A stretch of 64,000 nucleotides of DNA from contig CAVOYZ010000008.1 in the NCBI GenBank assembly GCA_963700785.1, positions 124,001 through 188,000 on the forward strand. Reading direction: 5' to 3'. Below, in pieces: positions 45,377 to 54,520 of the stretch. Position 1 is the first letter of the stretch, and every line of letters starts with the position of its first letter. This DNA comes from CAXMST01 sp963700785. Lineage in GTDB: Bacteria > Actinomycetota > Thermoleophilia > Solirubrobacterales > 70-9. Under the pieces are notes generated by a model. That model saw only the letters and a list, made by a program, of their open reading frames with translations, was not told the DNA's origin and made no database searches. Made by a program: the position numbers and the translations under genes.

Positions 45377-47281
45377 ATGGACCGTCTGCGCGCGCCGGTG
45401 ATCCGCCACCGAGCGCTTCAACTCGCAGCGGACGCTGCGCTGGCCGGCCTGGCCTTCTACCTCGCGTTCCAGCTGCGCTTCTTCGACACCCTGACCGGGA
45501 TGCCGCCGCGCTACTCGGACATGCTCTGGGGGTCGATCGTGTTCGTCGCGCTCGGCAAGACGGTGTTGTTCTCCGCGCTCGGCCTGCACCAGAAGTGGTG
45601 GCGGTACTTCAACGTCGGGGATAGCTGGGCGATCGTTCGCGCCTCGGCGCTCGCCTCGGCGCTGATGCTCGCGGTCTTCACCCTCGCGCAGCCGTTCTCG
45701 GTCAACATCCCGCGGTCGGTGCTGATCCTCGACTTCGCCTTCACGGTGGGTCTGCTGGTCGCCGGCCGCAGCATGGTCCGCTTCGTCCGTGAGGAGCTGC
45801 CGCAGCGGCGGTTGCGGTCCGGGGGAGTTCCCGACATCCTCGTCGTCGGCGCGGGATCCGGCGGCCAGATGGTCGTTCGCGAGCTGCTGCTGAACCCGAG
45901 CCTCGGCAATCCGGTCGGCTTCGTCGACGACGATCCCGCGAAGCAGGGGACGCGCCCGGCGGCAGGCCTCAAGGTGCTCGGGATGACGACCGAGGTCGGC
46001 ACGATCCTTGACGAGGTCGAGCCCGACGAGGTGATCATCGCGATTCCCTCGGCGCCGGGAACGCTGCGCGGCAAGGTCGTTTCCGCCTGCAGGAGCCGGG
46101 GGATCGCCGTGCGGACCCTGCCGACGGTCTTCGAGCTGCTCAGAGGCGGAGTCCAGCTGACCAGGCAGGTACGTGAGGTGCAGGTCGAGGATGTGCTTGG
46201 CCGGGAGCCGATCATCGAGCAGCTCGACGCGGTCGGCGGCTACCTGCGAGACCGGATCGTGCTGATCACCGGCGCCGGCGGCTCGATCGGCTCCGAGCTC
46301 GCCCGCCAGATTGCCCGCGTCCGTCCGCGCTTGATGATCCTGATCGATCACGCCGAGGACAACCTCTTCGAGGTGGACCGGGAGATGGTCAGCGAGTGGC
46401 ACTTCAGCCGCGTCGAGTCGGTGCTCGCGGACTGCAAGGAGCCCGACCGGATGCTGGAGGTGATGCAGCGCTTCAAGCCCGAGGTGGTCTTCCACGCCGC
46501 CGCCTACAAGCACGTGCCGCTGATGGAGGGGAACCCCCTCGAGGCGATCCGCAACAACGCGATTGCCACGCGGGTGACGGCGGAGACGGCGGCGGTCGCC
46601 GGGACCGAGCGCTTCGTCCTGATCTCGACCGACAAGGCGGTCGACCCGCGGACCGTGATGGGCGCCTCGAAGGCGATGGCCGAGTGGATCGTCGCCGCGG
46701 CGGGCGAGCGGAATCCGGCGACCCGCTTCGTGGCGGTTCGCTTTGGCAACGTGCTCGGCTCGTCTGGCAGCGTCGTCCCGATCTTCCGCCGCCAGATCGA
46801 GCGCGGTGGACCGGTGACCGTCACCCATCCGGAGATGACCCGTTACTTCATGACGATTCCCGAGGCCGTGCAGCTCGTGATCCGCGCCGGCGACCTCGGC
46901 GATGCCCACGGCGACGTCTTCGTGCTGGAGATGGGGGATCCGGTGAAGATCGTCGATCTGGCCCACAACATGATCAGGCTCGCCGGCTACGAGCCGGATA
47001 CCGACATCGCGATCGAGTTCACCGGGCCGCGGCCGGGGGAGCAGCTGGGCGAGCGACTGCTGGCTGATGGTGAGCACTCCGAGCCGACCGCCGCCCCCCG
47101 GATCAACCGCGCGGTCAAGTCCGAGCCGATCGACTCCGACGAGGTTGAGGAGATGCTGTCTCGCCTGACCGCGCTGATCGGCTCGGGTGACGAGACCGAT
47201 CTCGCCCAGCAGGTGGTTGAGATAGTCAGCGGTCAGCCCCCGGCCCCGCTCGACCTCGATCCGGCGCCCGAGCGCGGCTGA
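45377..47281 (+). CDS. polytopic nucleotide-sugar dehydratase/epimerase (CapD/WbpM/PglF-like)
   Basis: 634 residues. Four N-terminal helices (about 15-125), a CoA-binding-like Rossmann domain (LVVGAGSGGQMV near 155), then the extended SDR catalytic domain from about 293 with TGAGGSIGSELARQI, VFHAAAYKHVPLMEGNP, ISTDKAVDP and VMGASK. The Met-Gly-Ala-Ser-Lys arrangement in place of a classical Tyr-x-x-x-Lys is that of UDP-GlcNAc 4,6-dehydratases (PglF, WbpM). It would make the 4-keto-6-deoxy sugar nucleotide at the start of a 2,4-diacetamido or related sugar pathway. ATG 45377 chosen over GTG 45371 because of the promoter spacing. Confidence 0.9.
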   Translation: MDRLRAPVIRHRALQLAADAALAGLAFYLAFQLRFFDTLTGMPPRYSDMLWGSIVFVALGKTVLFSALGLHQKWWRYFNVGDSWAIVRASALASALMLAVFTLAQPFSVNIPRSVLILDFAFTVGLLVAGRSMVRFVREELPQRRLRSGGVPDILVVGAGSGGQMVVRELLLNPSLGNPVGFVDDDPAKQGTRPAAGLKVLGMTTEVGTILDEVEPDEVIIAIPSAPGTLRGKVVSACRSRGIAVRTLPTVFELLRGGVQLTRQVREVQVEDVLGREPIIEQLDAVGGYLRDRIVLITGAGGSIGSELARQIARVRPRLMILIDHAEDNLFEVDREMVSEWHFSRVESVLADCKEPDRMLEVMQRFKPEVVFHAAAYKHVPLMEGNPLEAIRNNAIATRVTAETAAVAGTERFVLISTDKAVDPRTVMGASKAMAEWIVAAAGERNPATRFVAVRFGNVLGSSGSVVPIFRRQIERGGPVTVTHPEMTRYFMTIPEAVQLVIRAGDLGDAHGDVFVLEMGDPVKIVDLAHNMIRLAGYEPDTDIAIEFTGPRPGEQLGERLLADGEHSEPTAAPRINRAVKSEPIDSDEVEEMLSRLTALIGSGDETDLAQQVVEIVSGQPPAPLDLDPAPERG

Positions 47282-47331
47282 GCAACCGCTCTGCGTCGCT
47301 GATCTGGCGCGGAGGCGCCGCCGGTTGGCAC

Positions 47332-47337
47332 TAAGAT
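47332..47337 (+). promoter_or_regulatory. possible -10 element for the LytR_C operon
   Basis: TAAGAT 12 bases before the ATG at 47350, in a 68-bp gap after the CapD-like gene. No matching -35. Confidence 0.3.
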
Positions 47338-47349
47338 CCCGCGCTGATC

Positions 47350-48123
47350 ATGACTTCTTTCGAGGAGATTGGCGCGCTCCTCGGCTTCCTCGCGTTTGCG
47401 GGCTTGGCCGTGCTCGTGTTTCTGACCTTTCAGCAGGCCAGGCATCTGCGGCGCCTGCGCGATTGGGCCGGGCGCGCCCCCGAGCGGGCCGCCGCAATCG
47501 CTGCGCGGCAGGATCCGGCCGCCGTCGAGGACGAGCCGAGCGAGGCCGAGCCGGCCGCCGCCCGCGGGCCGAGCAGGCTGAGCGTGCTGAGCGCCAATCT
47601 GCGCGAGCGCTGGGCCGAGATCGACCGCAGCCTGCCGGTCGATCCGCGGCTGCTGTTCGGCGGGCTGGCGGCGATCGTGCTCGGCGTCGGCATCGCCACC
47701 AGCGGCTTCGGGCTGGTCGGTGACGACTCCGGGTCGGCAAGGCCCGCCAAGGGGCCGAACGGCTCCGGCTCGAAGAACCAGGGGGGAGGCGGCTCCGGCA
47801 ACAAGACCCCCGCGAGCGAGGTCGCGGTCCTCAACGGCACCGCCCCCCCAGGCGGCACCGGGGTTCCCGGAATCGCCGACCGCTTCAGCCAGAACGTCAG
47901 AGACGCCGGTTTCGAGGTCGGCGCCGTGGACAACGCCGGCTCGTTCACGGTGAGCACGGTGATGTGGTCCGGCTCCGGCGAGGCCGATGCCAAGAAGCTC
48001 GCCGAGGCGCTCTCCTCGACCCTCGGGGAGGTCACGGTGATCGAGATGACGCCTGAGATCGAGGCGCTCGCCGGTGGGGCCGATGTTGCGCTCGTCGTCG
48101 GCCAGGACGACGCGGCGACCTGA
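47350..48123 (+). CDS. membrane protein with stand-alone LytR_C domain (1)
   Basis: 257 residues. Hydrophobic helices at about 8-27 and 101-121, joined by a basic, Ala/Pro-rich cytoplasmic segment; then a Gly/Ser/Asn linker and, from about 157, a LytR C-terminal (LytR_C) domain: SEVAVLNGTAPPGGTGVPGI, DAGFEVGAVDNAG, VTVIEMTPEIEALAGGADVALVVGQD. LytR_C normally follows an LCP (LytR-CpsA-Psr) catalytic domain that attaches glycans to peptidoglycan; no LCP domain is present. TGATG junction with the next gene. Confidence 0.8.
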   Translation: MTSFEEIGALLGFLAFAGLAVLVFLTFQQARHLRRLRDWAGRAPERAAAIAARQDPAAVEDEPSEAEPAAARGPSRLSVLSANLRERWAEIDRSLPVDPRLLFGGLAAIVLGVGIATSGFGLVGDDSGSARPAKGPNGSGSKNQGGGGSGNKTPASEVAVLNGTAPPGGTGVPGIADRFSQNVRDAGFEVGAVDNAGSFTVSTVMWSGSGEADAKKLAEALSSTLGEVTVIEMTPEIEALAGGADVALVVGQDDAAT

Positions 48124-48890
48124 TGCCGGCCGCGATCCTCCTCGGCGCCGGCAGCGGTATCCCCACCGATATCCTCGTCAAGGCAGGCGACGCGGCCGGC
48201 GTCGTCGCCATCCTCGCGCTGCTTCTGGTCCTGCCGCTGTTCATCTCCCACAGACGGGAGGTCAAGAGGCTGCTCGCTTGGCAGAGCCTGGAACCGGCCC
48301 GCGGCGAGGGGAGCGACCTGCCCGCAGGTTTGGGAGCCGTGACGACCGCGGCCGCCGCGACGACCCGCACCCTCTCACCGGCCGAGCGCGTCACCGCCGA
48401 CCGTCCCGCTCTCGAGCGGCTGACGGCTGAGCGTGCCGCGATCGAGTCCCCGTCCTTCTGGCGGCGGCTGATCGCCCGTGGACCCCGGCATCCGCTGGTC
48501 CTCGCCGGCATCGGTCTGGTGCTCGCGGTCGGCCTCGTGGTCGTCGTCTCGCTGACGGGGTCGATCGGCGACAACGACCCCGATACGTCCGGGAGGTTCG
48601 ATCGCACCACGGTCAGCCTCGTGGTTCTGAACGGATCGTCGAAGACCGCGCTCGCCGACAAGGTCGCCGATTCGCTCACCGCCGCCGGCTTCGAGGACGT
48701 CAGAACCGGCACCACCGCCAGCTCGAGACAGACGGTGGTCCTCTACGACAAGGGGAACAGGCAGGCGGCCGAGATCCTGCGGCGCGAGCTCGGGGTCAAC
48801 GTCGTGCAGCGGCTTGATCGAGCGGCGAGGGCGGCCGCGCCCGATGCCGACGTCGTCGTCGTTGCCGGAGAGGACTACGCCAGGGCTTGA
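48123..48890 (+). CDS. membrane protein with stand-alone LytR_C domain (2)
   Basis: 255 residues with the same plan as its upstream neighbour but low identity: helix at about 24-42, cytoplasmic linker with Arg/Glu-rich coiled segment (70-115), helix at about 124-145, then LytR_C from about 162 (VSLVVLNGSSKTALADKVADSL, TVVLYDKGNRQAAEILRREL, DADVVVVAGEDYA). No LCP catalytic region. TTGA overlap with the FlgD-like gene. Two paralogues in a row suggest a heteromeric membrane complex; function unknown. Confidence 0.8.
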   Translation: MPAAILLGAGSGIPTDILVKAGDAAGVVAILALLLVLPLFISHRREVKRLLAWQSLEPARGEGSDLPAGLGAVTTAAAATTRTLSPAERVTADRPALERLTAERAAIESPSFWRRLIARGPRHPLVLAGIGLVLAVGLVVVVSLTGSIGDNDPDTSGRFDRTTVSLVVLNGSSKTALADKVADSLTAAGFEDVRTGTTASSRQTVVLYDKGNRQAAEILRRELGVNVVQRLDRAARAAAPDADVVVVAGEDYARA

Positions 48891-49315
48891 GTGGAGGGTC
48901 CGAAACCGGCACCGGCGGCGCGCGGTTGGGAACGGTGCTGCTCCTGGGCCTGCTCCTGCTGTCGCTCGCCGGGTTCACGATCACGCGGGGCTTCCGGGTT
49001 CGCGACGACGTCGTCAACACGGTCGTCCTCAGCGAGCGGATAGCCCCGGGGGAGCGCGCCCGGATCAGCTTCAACACGACGCTCGCCGATGACCGCGCGG
49101 ACGTGCTGATCACCGACACCGAGGATCGTCAGGTCCGGGCCCTGCTGTTGGGCGGACCGCTCCCGGCCGGGCCCCACCGGTTCAGCTGGGACGGCATCGG
49201 CGACGACGGCGCCCCGGTCCCTGAGGGCGAATACGGGATTCGCGTGATCCTCGGCGAGGATGGCCGCGACATCAAGCCACCCGGCCGGATCGAAGTCGCG
49301 GAGCGGGGCGGCTGA
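48887..49315 (+). CDS. single-pass protein with FlgD-like Ig domain
   Basis: 142 residues. One transmembrane helix at about 14-34, then an extracellular beta-domain: RIAPGERARISFNTTL, RFSWDGIGDDGAPVPEGEYGIRVIL, matching the FlgD Ig-like module (its W-D-G-x-D-x-x-G-x-x-x-P-x-G-x-Y pattern). No flagellar genes are present, so the module is likely structural or carbohydrate-related. TTG start inside the upstream stop, TGATG junction with the polymerase gene. Confidence 0.75.
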   Translation: MSGGSETGTGGARLGTVLLLGLLLLSLAGFTITRGFRVRDDVVNTVVLSERIAPGERARISFNTTLADDRADVLITDTEDRQVRALLLGGPLPAGPHRFSWDGIGDDGAPVPEGEYGIRVILGEDGRDIKPPGRIEVAERGG

Positions 49316-50835
49316 TGGACTCGCTGCCCTTGTGGGCGGGCGCCGTTGTCGCTGCGGTCGCCGCCGCGGCCGGTCTGTGGATCCCTGACCGCCGCCGGGC
49401 CCTGGCGGCGCTGACGCTGGCGATGCTGCTCGCCCCCGTCCTGGTTGCCGCCGACAACTGGAACACCGAGCGATTCCTCGATCTCCGCGACAGCCCTGCC
49501 CTGATCGCGGGGGCGGCTCTGGCGGCCGCGGCGATCGTCGGCGTCATCGTCGTCGTCCTGCTGCGCCGGCCGCGGCTGCTCCCCCTCGCGCTGATCGCCG
49601 TGCTCCCGTTCCGGATCCCGGTCGATCTCGGAGCCTCGACCGTCAACCTGTTGATCCCGCTCTACGGGGTCCTGGCGGCGGGGCTGATCGCCGCCTGGCT
49701 CCGTCCCGAACGGCTGCTCCCCGAGCCCTGGGCGCGCCGGCCCGGCCTGCTCGGGGCGATCGGGCCCCTGCTCGGGATCATGATCGCGCTCTACGCCCTG
49801 CAGGGCGCCTACGCCGACGACCTCTCGACGGCGGTCGAGAACCTCTGCTTCTTCTTCCTACCGTTCGCCGCGCTGTTCGTCTTCCTCGCGGCCGCGCCGT
49901 GGGATCGCCGGCTGCTCCGCCTGACCGTGATCGTGCTCGCGGTCGAGGGGCTCGTCGTCTCGCTGGTCGGCTTCGGCCAGCTCGCGACCGGCGAGCTGTT
50001 CTGGAACGAGAAGCTGATCGACGGCAACGAGGCCCACGCCTACTTCCGCGTCAACTCCGTGTTCTTCGACCCGAACATCATGGGCCGCTACCTGGCGGTG
50101 ACGATGGTCGCGCTGGCCGCGGTGGCCACCTGGGCCGGGCGCCGCGAGGCGGTCGGTGCGACGCTCGTGTTCGTCGTCCTGCTGGCAGCGCTGGTCCTGA
50201 CCTTCTCGCAGACCAGCATGCTCGCGCTGCTCGCCGGCCTGATCGCCCTCGGCCTCGCCCGCTGGGGCGTGGTCCGGGCTGCAGGCGCCGCGCTGGCCGC
50301 GACAGCGGCCGTCGCCCTCGTCGTCACCGGCCTCGGTGGCGGTGGGCTGACGGCCGAGACCACCGGTCGCACCGGCCTGGTCAGCGGCGGGCTCGAGATC
50401 GCCGCTGACCGGCCACTGAGCGGCTACGGCTCGGGCGCCTTCGCCGACGAGTTCGAGCGGCGCTTCGGCGGTGGTGACGGGATCGCCGTCGAGAGCCACA
50501 CCGAGCCGGTGACGGCCGCCGCCGAGCAGGGAGCGATCGGGGTGCTCGTCCTCGCCGCGTTTCTCGTCGTCACCGGGGTCGCGCTCTGGCGAGCCGCCGG
50601 CGTCGGCCGGAGGCCCGCACGCGACACCGTCGTTGCGACGGTCCTGGCCGGCTACGCGGTGATCGTCGTTCACAGCCTCGGCTACGCGGCCCTGCTCACC
50701 GATCCGATCACCTGGATGCTGCTCGGGCTGGCGGTCGCCCTGCCCGGACGGCTCGCGATCTCGGCGGCGGAGCGACGCGCGGCCGATCGGGCGCCGGTGC
50801 AGCGGCGACCGCGGGCGCCCGCCGCGGCCGGCTAG
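49315..50835 (+). CDS. O-antigen polymerase/ligase-like membrane protein
   Basis: 506 residues, about twelve helices, with the large extracytoplasmic loop and signatures of the Wzy/WaaL group: VNSVFFDPNIMGRYLAVTMV, LTFSQTSMLALLAGL, and the PLSGYGSGAFADEFE loop followed by SHTEPVTAAAEQGAIGVL (the conserved H-x-x-x-x-x-x-x-E-x-G pattern). It should polymerise or ligate undecaprenyl-linked glycan at the outer face. Polymerase or ligase cannot be separated from sequence alone. Confidence 0.85.
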   Translation: MDSLPLWAGAVVAAVAAAAGLWIPDRRRALAALTLAMLLAPVLVAADNWNTERFLDLRDSPALIAGAALAAAAIVGVIVVVLLRRPRLLPLALIAVLPFRIPVDLGASTVNLLIPLYGVLAAGLIAAWLRPERLLPEPWARRPGLLGAIGPLLGIMIALYALQGAYADDLSTAVENLCFFFLPFAALFVFLAAAPWDRRLLRLTVIVLAVEGLVVSLVGFGQLATGELFWNEKLIDGNEAHAYFRVNSVFFDPNIMGRYLAVTMVALAAVATWAGRREAVGATLVFVVLLAALVLTFSQTSMLALLAGLIALGLARWGVVRAAGAALAATAAVALVVTGLGGGGLTAETTGRTGLVSGGLEIAADRPLSGYGSGAFADEFERRFGGGDGIAVESHTEPVTAAAEQGAIGVLVLAAFLVVTGVALWRAAGVGRRPARDTVVATVLAGYAVIVVHSLGYAALLTDPITWMLLGLAVALPGRLAISAAERRAADRAPVQRRPRAPAAAG

Positions 50836-50845
50836 GGCCCCTCCG

Positions 50846-52381
50846 ATGCTTGGCTATCTGCGCCGCCTCGCGACGACCGGGTTCGCCTACACGGCGGCGA
50901 GCGTCTTCTCGAAGATCGTCGCCGTCAGCCTGCTGCCGGTCTACACGGCGCTGCTCACTCCCTCCGAGTACGGCCAGGCCGAGGTCCTGTTCGGCGCCGT
51001 CGTCGCCGGCAGTATCGTCGTCCGCTTCGGCGTGATCGAGGCGCTGCTCCGCTTCTACTACCTGGCGGGCGAGCGTGGCGAGCGGGTCGTGGCGAGCGGC
51101 TTCGCGGCGATCTTCTGGGCGAGCACGGTCGGCGCCCTGCTGCTGCTGCCCTTCGCCGAGCCGATCGCGGAGGCGCTGAAGAGCGAGCCGGGCCTCGTCC
51201 GGATCGCGATCGGCGGGCTCTGGGTGCTGACCCTGTACGAGTACCTGGTCACGCTGTTCCGTCTCGACGAGCGGGCCAAGGCCTACTTCGTCTTCTCGTT
51301 CGCCCACGTGCTTGCGGCGATCCCGCTGACCCTGTTTCTGATCGCCGGGCTCGACCAGGGTGCCGAGGGGCTGTTGCTGGGCAGCTACGCGAGCGGCGTG
51401 CCGTTCGTGATCTGGCTTGCCACATCGGAGCGCAGTCGCCTCTCGCTCGCCCCCGACCGGGCGCTGCTCCGGAGGATGCTCCGATTCGGCCTGCCGACGA
51501 TGCCCGCCGAGCTCTCCCTCTACTCGCTCAGCTTCGTCGATCGGGTGATCATCGTCAGCCTGATCGGGAACGCTGAGGCGGGCCTGTATGCGCTGGCCTT
51601 CAAGTTCAGCCAGGCGATCCAGATCGTCGTCCGCGGCTTCCAGCTGGCCTGGCCGCCGCTCGCCTACTCGATCGCCGACGACGAGGAGGCGAAGCGCGTG
51701 TACTCGGTTGTGGTGACCGCCTTCACCGCACTCTGCGCGGCGATCGTCGTCGCGATGTGGCTCGAGGCACGCTGGATCGTCCGGCTGCTCGCCGACCCGG
51801 CCTTCTTCGACGCCTACAAGGCGATCGGCCTGCTGGCGCTCGGCGCGGCGCTGTACGGCGTCTACCTCGCGTTGCTGGTCGTGCTCGGCCGCACCGGCCG
51901 GACGGAGTTCAACTTCCCGGCGACGCTCGCGGCGCTGGTCGCCAACATCGGGCTCAACCTCTGGCTGGTGCCCGACAACGGGATCGTCGGCGCCGGGGTC
52001 GCGCTGGTGCTCTCCTACGCCCTCGCCCTCGCCCTGATGCTGCTCTTCACCCAGCGCCTGTTCCCGGTGCCGTGGCAGTGGGGGAGGCTGACCGGCATCT
52101 TCGTCAGCGGCGCGATCTTCGTCGCGGCCGGCGAGCAACTGCCGACCGACGGCGCCGACGGCTTCCTCGGGCGGCTGCTGGTCGTCGCCCTCTACCCGGC
52201 CGTGCTCTGGCTCGTGGCGCTGAACCGGGAGGAGCGCACCGTCGCCCTGAGGCTCGCCCGCCCGGCCGAGCTCCGCCGCCGGCTCGCCGAGCTCCGCGAT
52301 CGCGCCGGGGCCGACGAGCCCCTGCGCCCGGGCGGTGAGACGCTGGAGGTCGAGATGCAGGACGAGGACCTGCGGCCCTAG
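50846..52381 (+). CDS. polysaccharide flippase (Wzx/MOP superfamily)
   Basis: 511 residues, about 14 helices. Begins with a typical MOP start (TTGFAYTAASVFSKIVAVSLLPVYT) and contains LPTMPAELSLYSLSFVDRVII. Flips undecaprenyl-diphosphate oligosaccharide to the outer face. The C-terminal about 60 residues are cytoplasmic and charged. 10 bp after the polymerase gene; last gene before a gene on the other strand. Confidence 0.9.
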   Translation: MLGYLRRLATTGFAYTAASVFSKIVAVSLLPVYTALLTPSEYGQAEVLFGAVVAGSIVVRFGVIEALLRFYYLAGERGERVVASGFAAIFWASTVGALLLLPFAEPIAEALKSEPGLVRIAIGGLWVLTLYEYLVTLFRLDERAKAYFVFSFAHVLAAIPLTLFLIAGLDQGAEGLLLGSYASGVPFVIWLATSERSRLSLAPDRALLRRMLRFGLPTMPAELSLYSLSFVDRVIIVSLIGNAEAGLYALAFKFSQAIQIVVRGFQLAWPPLAYSIADDEEAKRVYSVVVTAFTALCAAIVVAMWLEARWIVRLLADPAFFDAYKAIGLLALGAALYGVYLALLVVLGRTGRTEFNFPATLAALVANIGLNLWLVPDNGIVGAGVALVLSYALALALMLLFTQRLFPVPWQWGRLTGIFVSGAIFVAAGEQLPTDGADGFLGRLLVVALYPAVLWLVALNREERTVALRLARPAELRRRLAELRDRAGADEPLRPGGETLEVEMQDEDLRP

Positions 52382-52421
52382 CCGCGTGAACCCTTCGGTG
52401 CCCGGGGGGCCGCCGAAGCGT

Positions 52422-53363
52422 TCACTCGCCGGGTGCGGCGGCGGCGCTCCGCCCCTCCGCGGCCTCGCGCAGGCCCTCGCCGTGTGGGCGCAGGGCCTGG
52501 CCGGCGTGCAGGAGGTAGTGACGCGGATCGTGGCCCGGGAGGACGACCGCCGCCACGGCCCGCGGCAGATAGGAGAACGCGGTCAGCACCCTGACCACCG
52601 CCGCGGCGACGGGGCCGTGGTGCTTTCGCATGTAGAGGTCGCGGTTGCGATGGAACTCGACGATCCTGCGACGACCCGACGAGCGATCGCTGGATAGCTG
52701 CTCGTGGTGGACCGCCTCTGCCGCAGGGACGTGGAGCGTGTGGCGCCCGGCCTCCCCGAGGCGCTTGCAGAGGTCGGTCTCGTCCGAGTAGACGAAGAAG
52801 TCCGGATCGAGCCAGCCGACCGCGGCCGCCGCGTCGCGGCGGACCAGCAGCGCCGCCGACTGCGCCCAGCCGACGCGCCGCGTTCGCCGGCCGCCGCTCT
52901 GGGTTACCAGCCACCGGTGCAGGAAGAGCGCCTGTGCCAGCGCCGTCCCAACCCCGGGCAGACGCCAGGCGCACGCCTGCGGCTCGCCGGCGGGGCTCAG
53001 CAGCTGGGCGCCGGCTGCGCCGGCCTCGAGGTCGGCATCGAGCGCCGCGACCAGCGCCGCCGCTGCGCCCGGCCGCAGCTCGGAGTCCTCGTTGAGCAGC
53101 AGGCAGTACTCGCCCCGCGCCTCCTGCAGCAGCCGCGTGTCGTTGGCCGCCTTGCCCTCCCGGCCCTGGAGATAGATCGGGCGCAGCGACGGGTCGGCCG
53201 CGGCCAGCCGCTCGAGCTCGGCGGCGGAGCCGTCGGTCGAGGCGTTGTCCAGCACCAGGATCTCGTGTCCGCCGGCCACCCCGGCCTGGTTCCGGATCGC
53301 CTCCAGACATGCACGCAGGTACTCGCGGCCGTTGGTGTTGACGACGCAGTAGGAGAGCTTCAC
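52422..53363 (-). CDS. family 2 glycosyltransferase (rhamnosyltransferase-like)
   Basis: 313 residues from GTG 53363. GT-A fold: LSYCVVNTNGREYLRACLEAI, VLDNASTDGS, CLLLNEDSELRPGA as the metal-binding D-x-D equivalent (EDSE), and SDETDLCKRLGEAG, VHHEQLSSDRSSGRRRIVEFHRNR. This resembles WbbL-type rhamnosyltransferases. An ATG at 53381 would overlap the start of the divergent glycosyltransferase gene. It is the only leftward gene in the middle of the rightward locus. Confidence 0.88.
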   Translation of the reverse strand: MKLSYCVVNTNGREYLRACLEAIRNQAGVAGGHEILVLDNASTDGSAAELERLAAADPSLRPIYLQGREGKAANDTRLLQEARGEYCLLLNEDSELRPGAAAALVAALDADLEAGAAGAQLLSPAGEPQACAWRLPGVGTALAQALFLHRWLVTQSGGRRTRRVGWAQSAALLVRRDAAAAVGWLDPDFFVYSDETDLCKRLGEAGRHTLHVPAAEAVHHEQLSSDRSSGRRRIVEFHRNRDLYMRKHHGPVAAAVVRVLTAFSYLPRAVAAVVLPGHDPRHYLLHAGQALRPHGEGLREAAEGRSAAAAPGE

Positions 53364-53379
53364 GCCAGAATCGTCGCCC

Positions 53380-54510
53380 ATGCGCGTCTCGCTCGTCGAC
53401 CCATCGGCGTTCACGCCACCGTACGATCGCTCGCTGGCGGCCGCGCTGACCCGCGCGGGCGTCGAGGTCGAGCTGGTCACCAGCCGGTTCCTCTACGGCC
53501 CGGTGCCCGCCGCCGAGGGCTACGCGGTCCGCGAACCGTTCTACAGACACTCGACCCGCGCCGGCAGAGGATCGCGGCTGCGGATGCCGATCAAGGGGCT
53601 CGAGCACCCGGCGCAGATGCTCGCCCAGGCGCGACGCGCCGGCCGGCGCTCCGACCTCGTTCACTGGCAGTGGGTGAGCTGGCCTCCGCTCGATCGGTTG
53701 CTGGTGCGGCCCTCGGGCCGTCCGCGGGTCTTCACGCTGCACTATCCGTTGCCGCCGCGGGGGGATGCCCGCGGCCTCAGGCGCGAGCGGGGCCTGCTCG
53801 GCGGCTTCGACGCGGTCATCGCCCACACCGCGCACGGAGCGTCCCGCCTCCGCGAGGAGGTCGGCGTCGAGCCCGAGCGCGTGCACGTGATCCCGCATGG
53901 TCCGCTCGACTACCTGACCGAACTCGCAGACGAGGCGCCGCTGCCCGGCGAGCTGGCCGCGGCCCCCGACGACGTGCCGGTGATCCTCTTCTTCGGGCTG
54001 TTGCGTCCCTACAAGGGGATCGACACGCTGCTCGAGGCGTTCGCCGAGATCGAGGGTGCCGAGCTGTGGATCGCGGGGATGCCGAGGATGCCGCTGGAGC
54101 CGCTCGAGCGGCTCGCGGCCCGCGCTCCCGGCACGGTCCGGTTCCTGCCCCGCTTCATCGCCGACCCGGAGATCCCGGCGCTGCTGCGCCGGGCCGACGT
54201 GGTCGCGCTTCCCTACCGCGAGATCGAGCAGTCGGGAGTTCTGTACGCCGGGTTGGCGTTCGGCAAGCCGATGGTGCTCAGCGACGTCGGCGGCTTCTCG
54301 GAGGTCGGCCGCGATCAGGGCGCGGCGAGGCTCGTACCCGCGGGAGATGCCCCGGCTCTCGCCACGGCGCTGCGGGCCCTGCTCGACGACCCGACCGAGC
54401 GCGATCGCCTCGCCGCGGCCGCCCGGAGCGCGGTCGCGGGCCCTTACTCCTGGGACGCGATCGCCGCCCGCACCATCGACCTCTACGAGTCGCTGCTCCG
54501 CGGCCGTTGA
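53380..54510 (+). CDS. family 4 glycosyltransferase (GT-B)
   Basis: 376 residues. N-terminal MRVSLVDPSAFTPPYDRSLA acceptor-side Rossmann domain; C-terminal donor domain with ILFFGLLRPYKGIDTLLEA, VRFLPRFIADPEIPALL and the E-x7-E-like PYREIEQSGVLYAGLAFGKP. Cytoplasmic, uses a nucleotide sugar. The ATG shares CATG with a possible start of the divergent GT2 gene; no Shine-Dalgarno is visible, so it may be leaderless (CAGAAT at 53366-53371 as -10). Confidence 0.9.
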   Translation: MRVSLVDPSAFTPPYDRSLAAALTRAGVEVELVTSRFLYGPVPAAEGYAVREPFYRHSTRAGRGSRLRMPIKGLEHPAQMLAQARRAGRRSDLVHWQWVSWPPLDRLLVRPSGRPRVFTLHYPLPPRGDARGLRRERGLLGGFDAVIAHTAHGASRLREEVGVEPERVHVIPHGPLDYLTELADEAPLPGELAAAPDDVPVILFFGLLRPYKGIDTLLEAFAEIEGAELWIAGMPRMPLEPLERLAARAPGTVRFLPRFIADPEIPALLRRADVVALPYREIEQSGVLYAGLAFGKPMVLSDVGGFSEVGRDQGAARLVPAGDAPALATALRALLDDPTERDRLAAAARSAVAGPYSWDAIAARTIDLYESLLRGR

Positions 54511-54520
54511 TAATCATCGT

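Noticed and set aside
48887..49315. FlgD-like protein as a flagellar hook-cap component
   Set aside because: Only the Ig-like module is shared; no flagellar genes nearby and it has a transmembrane anchor.
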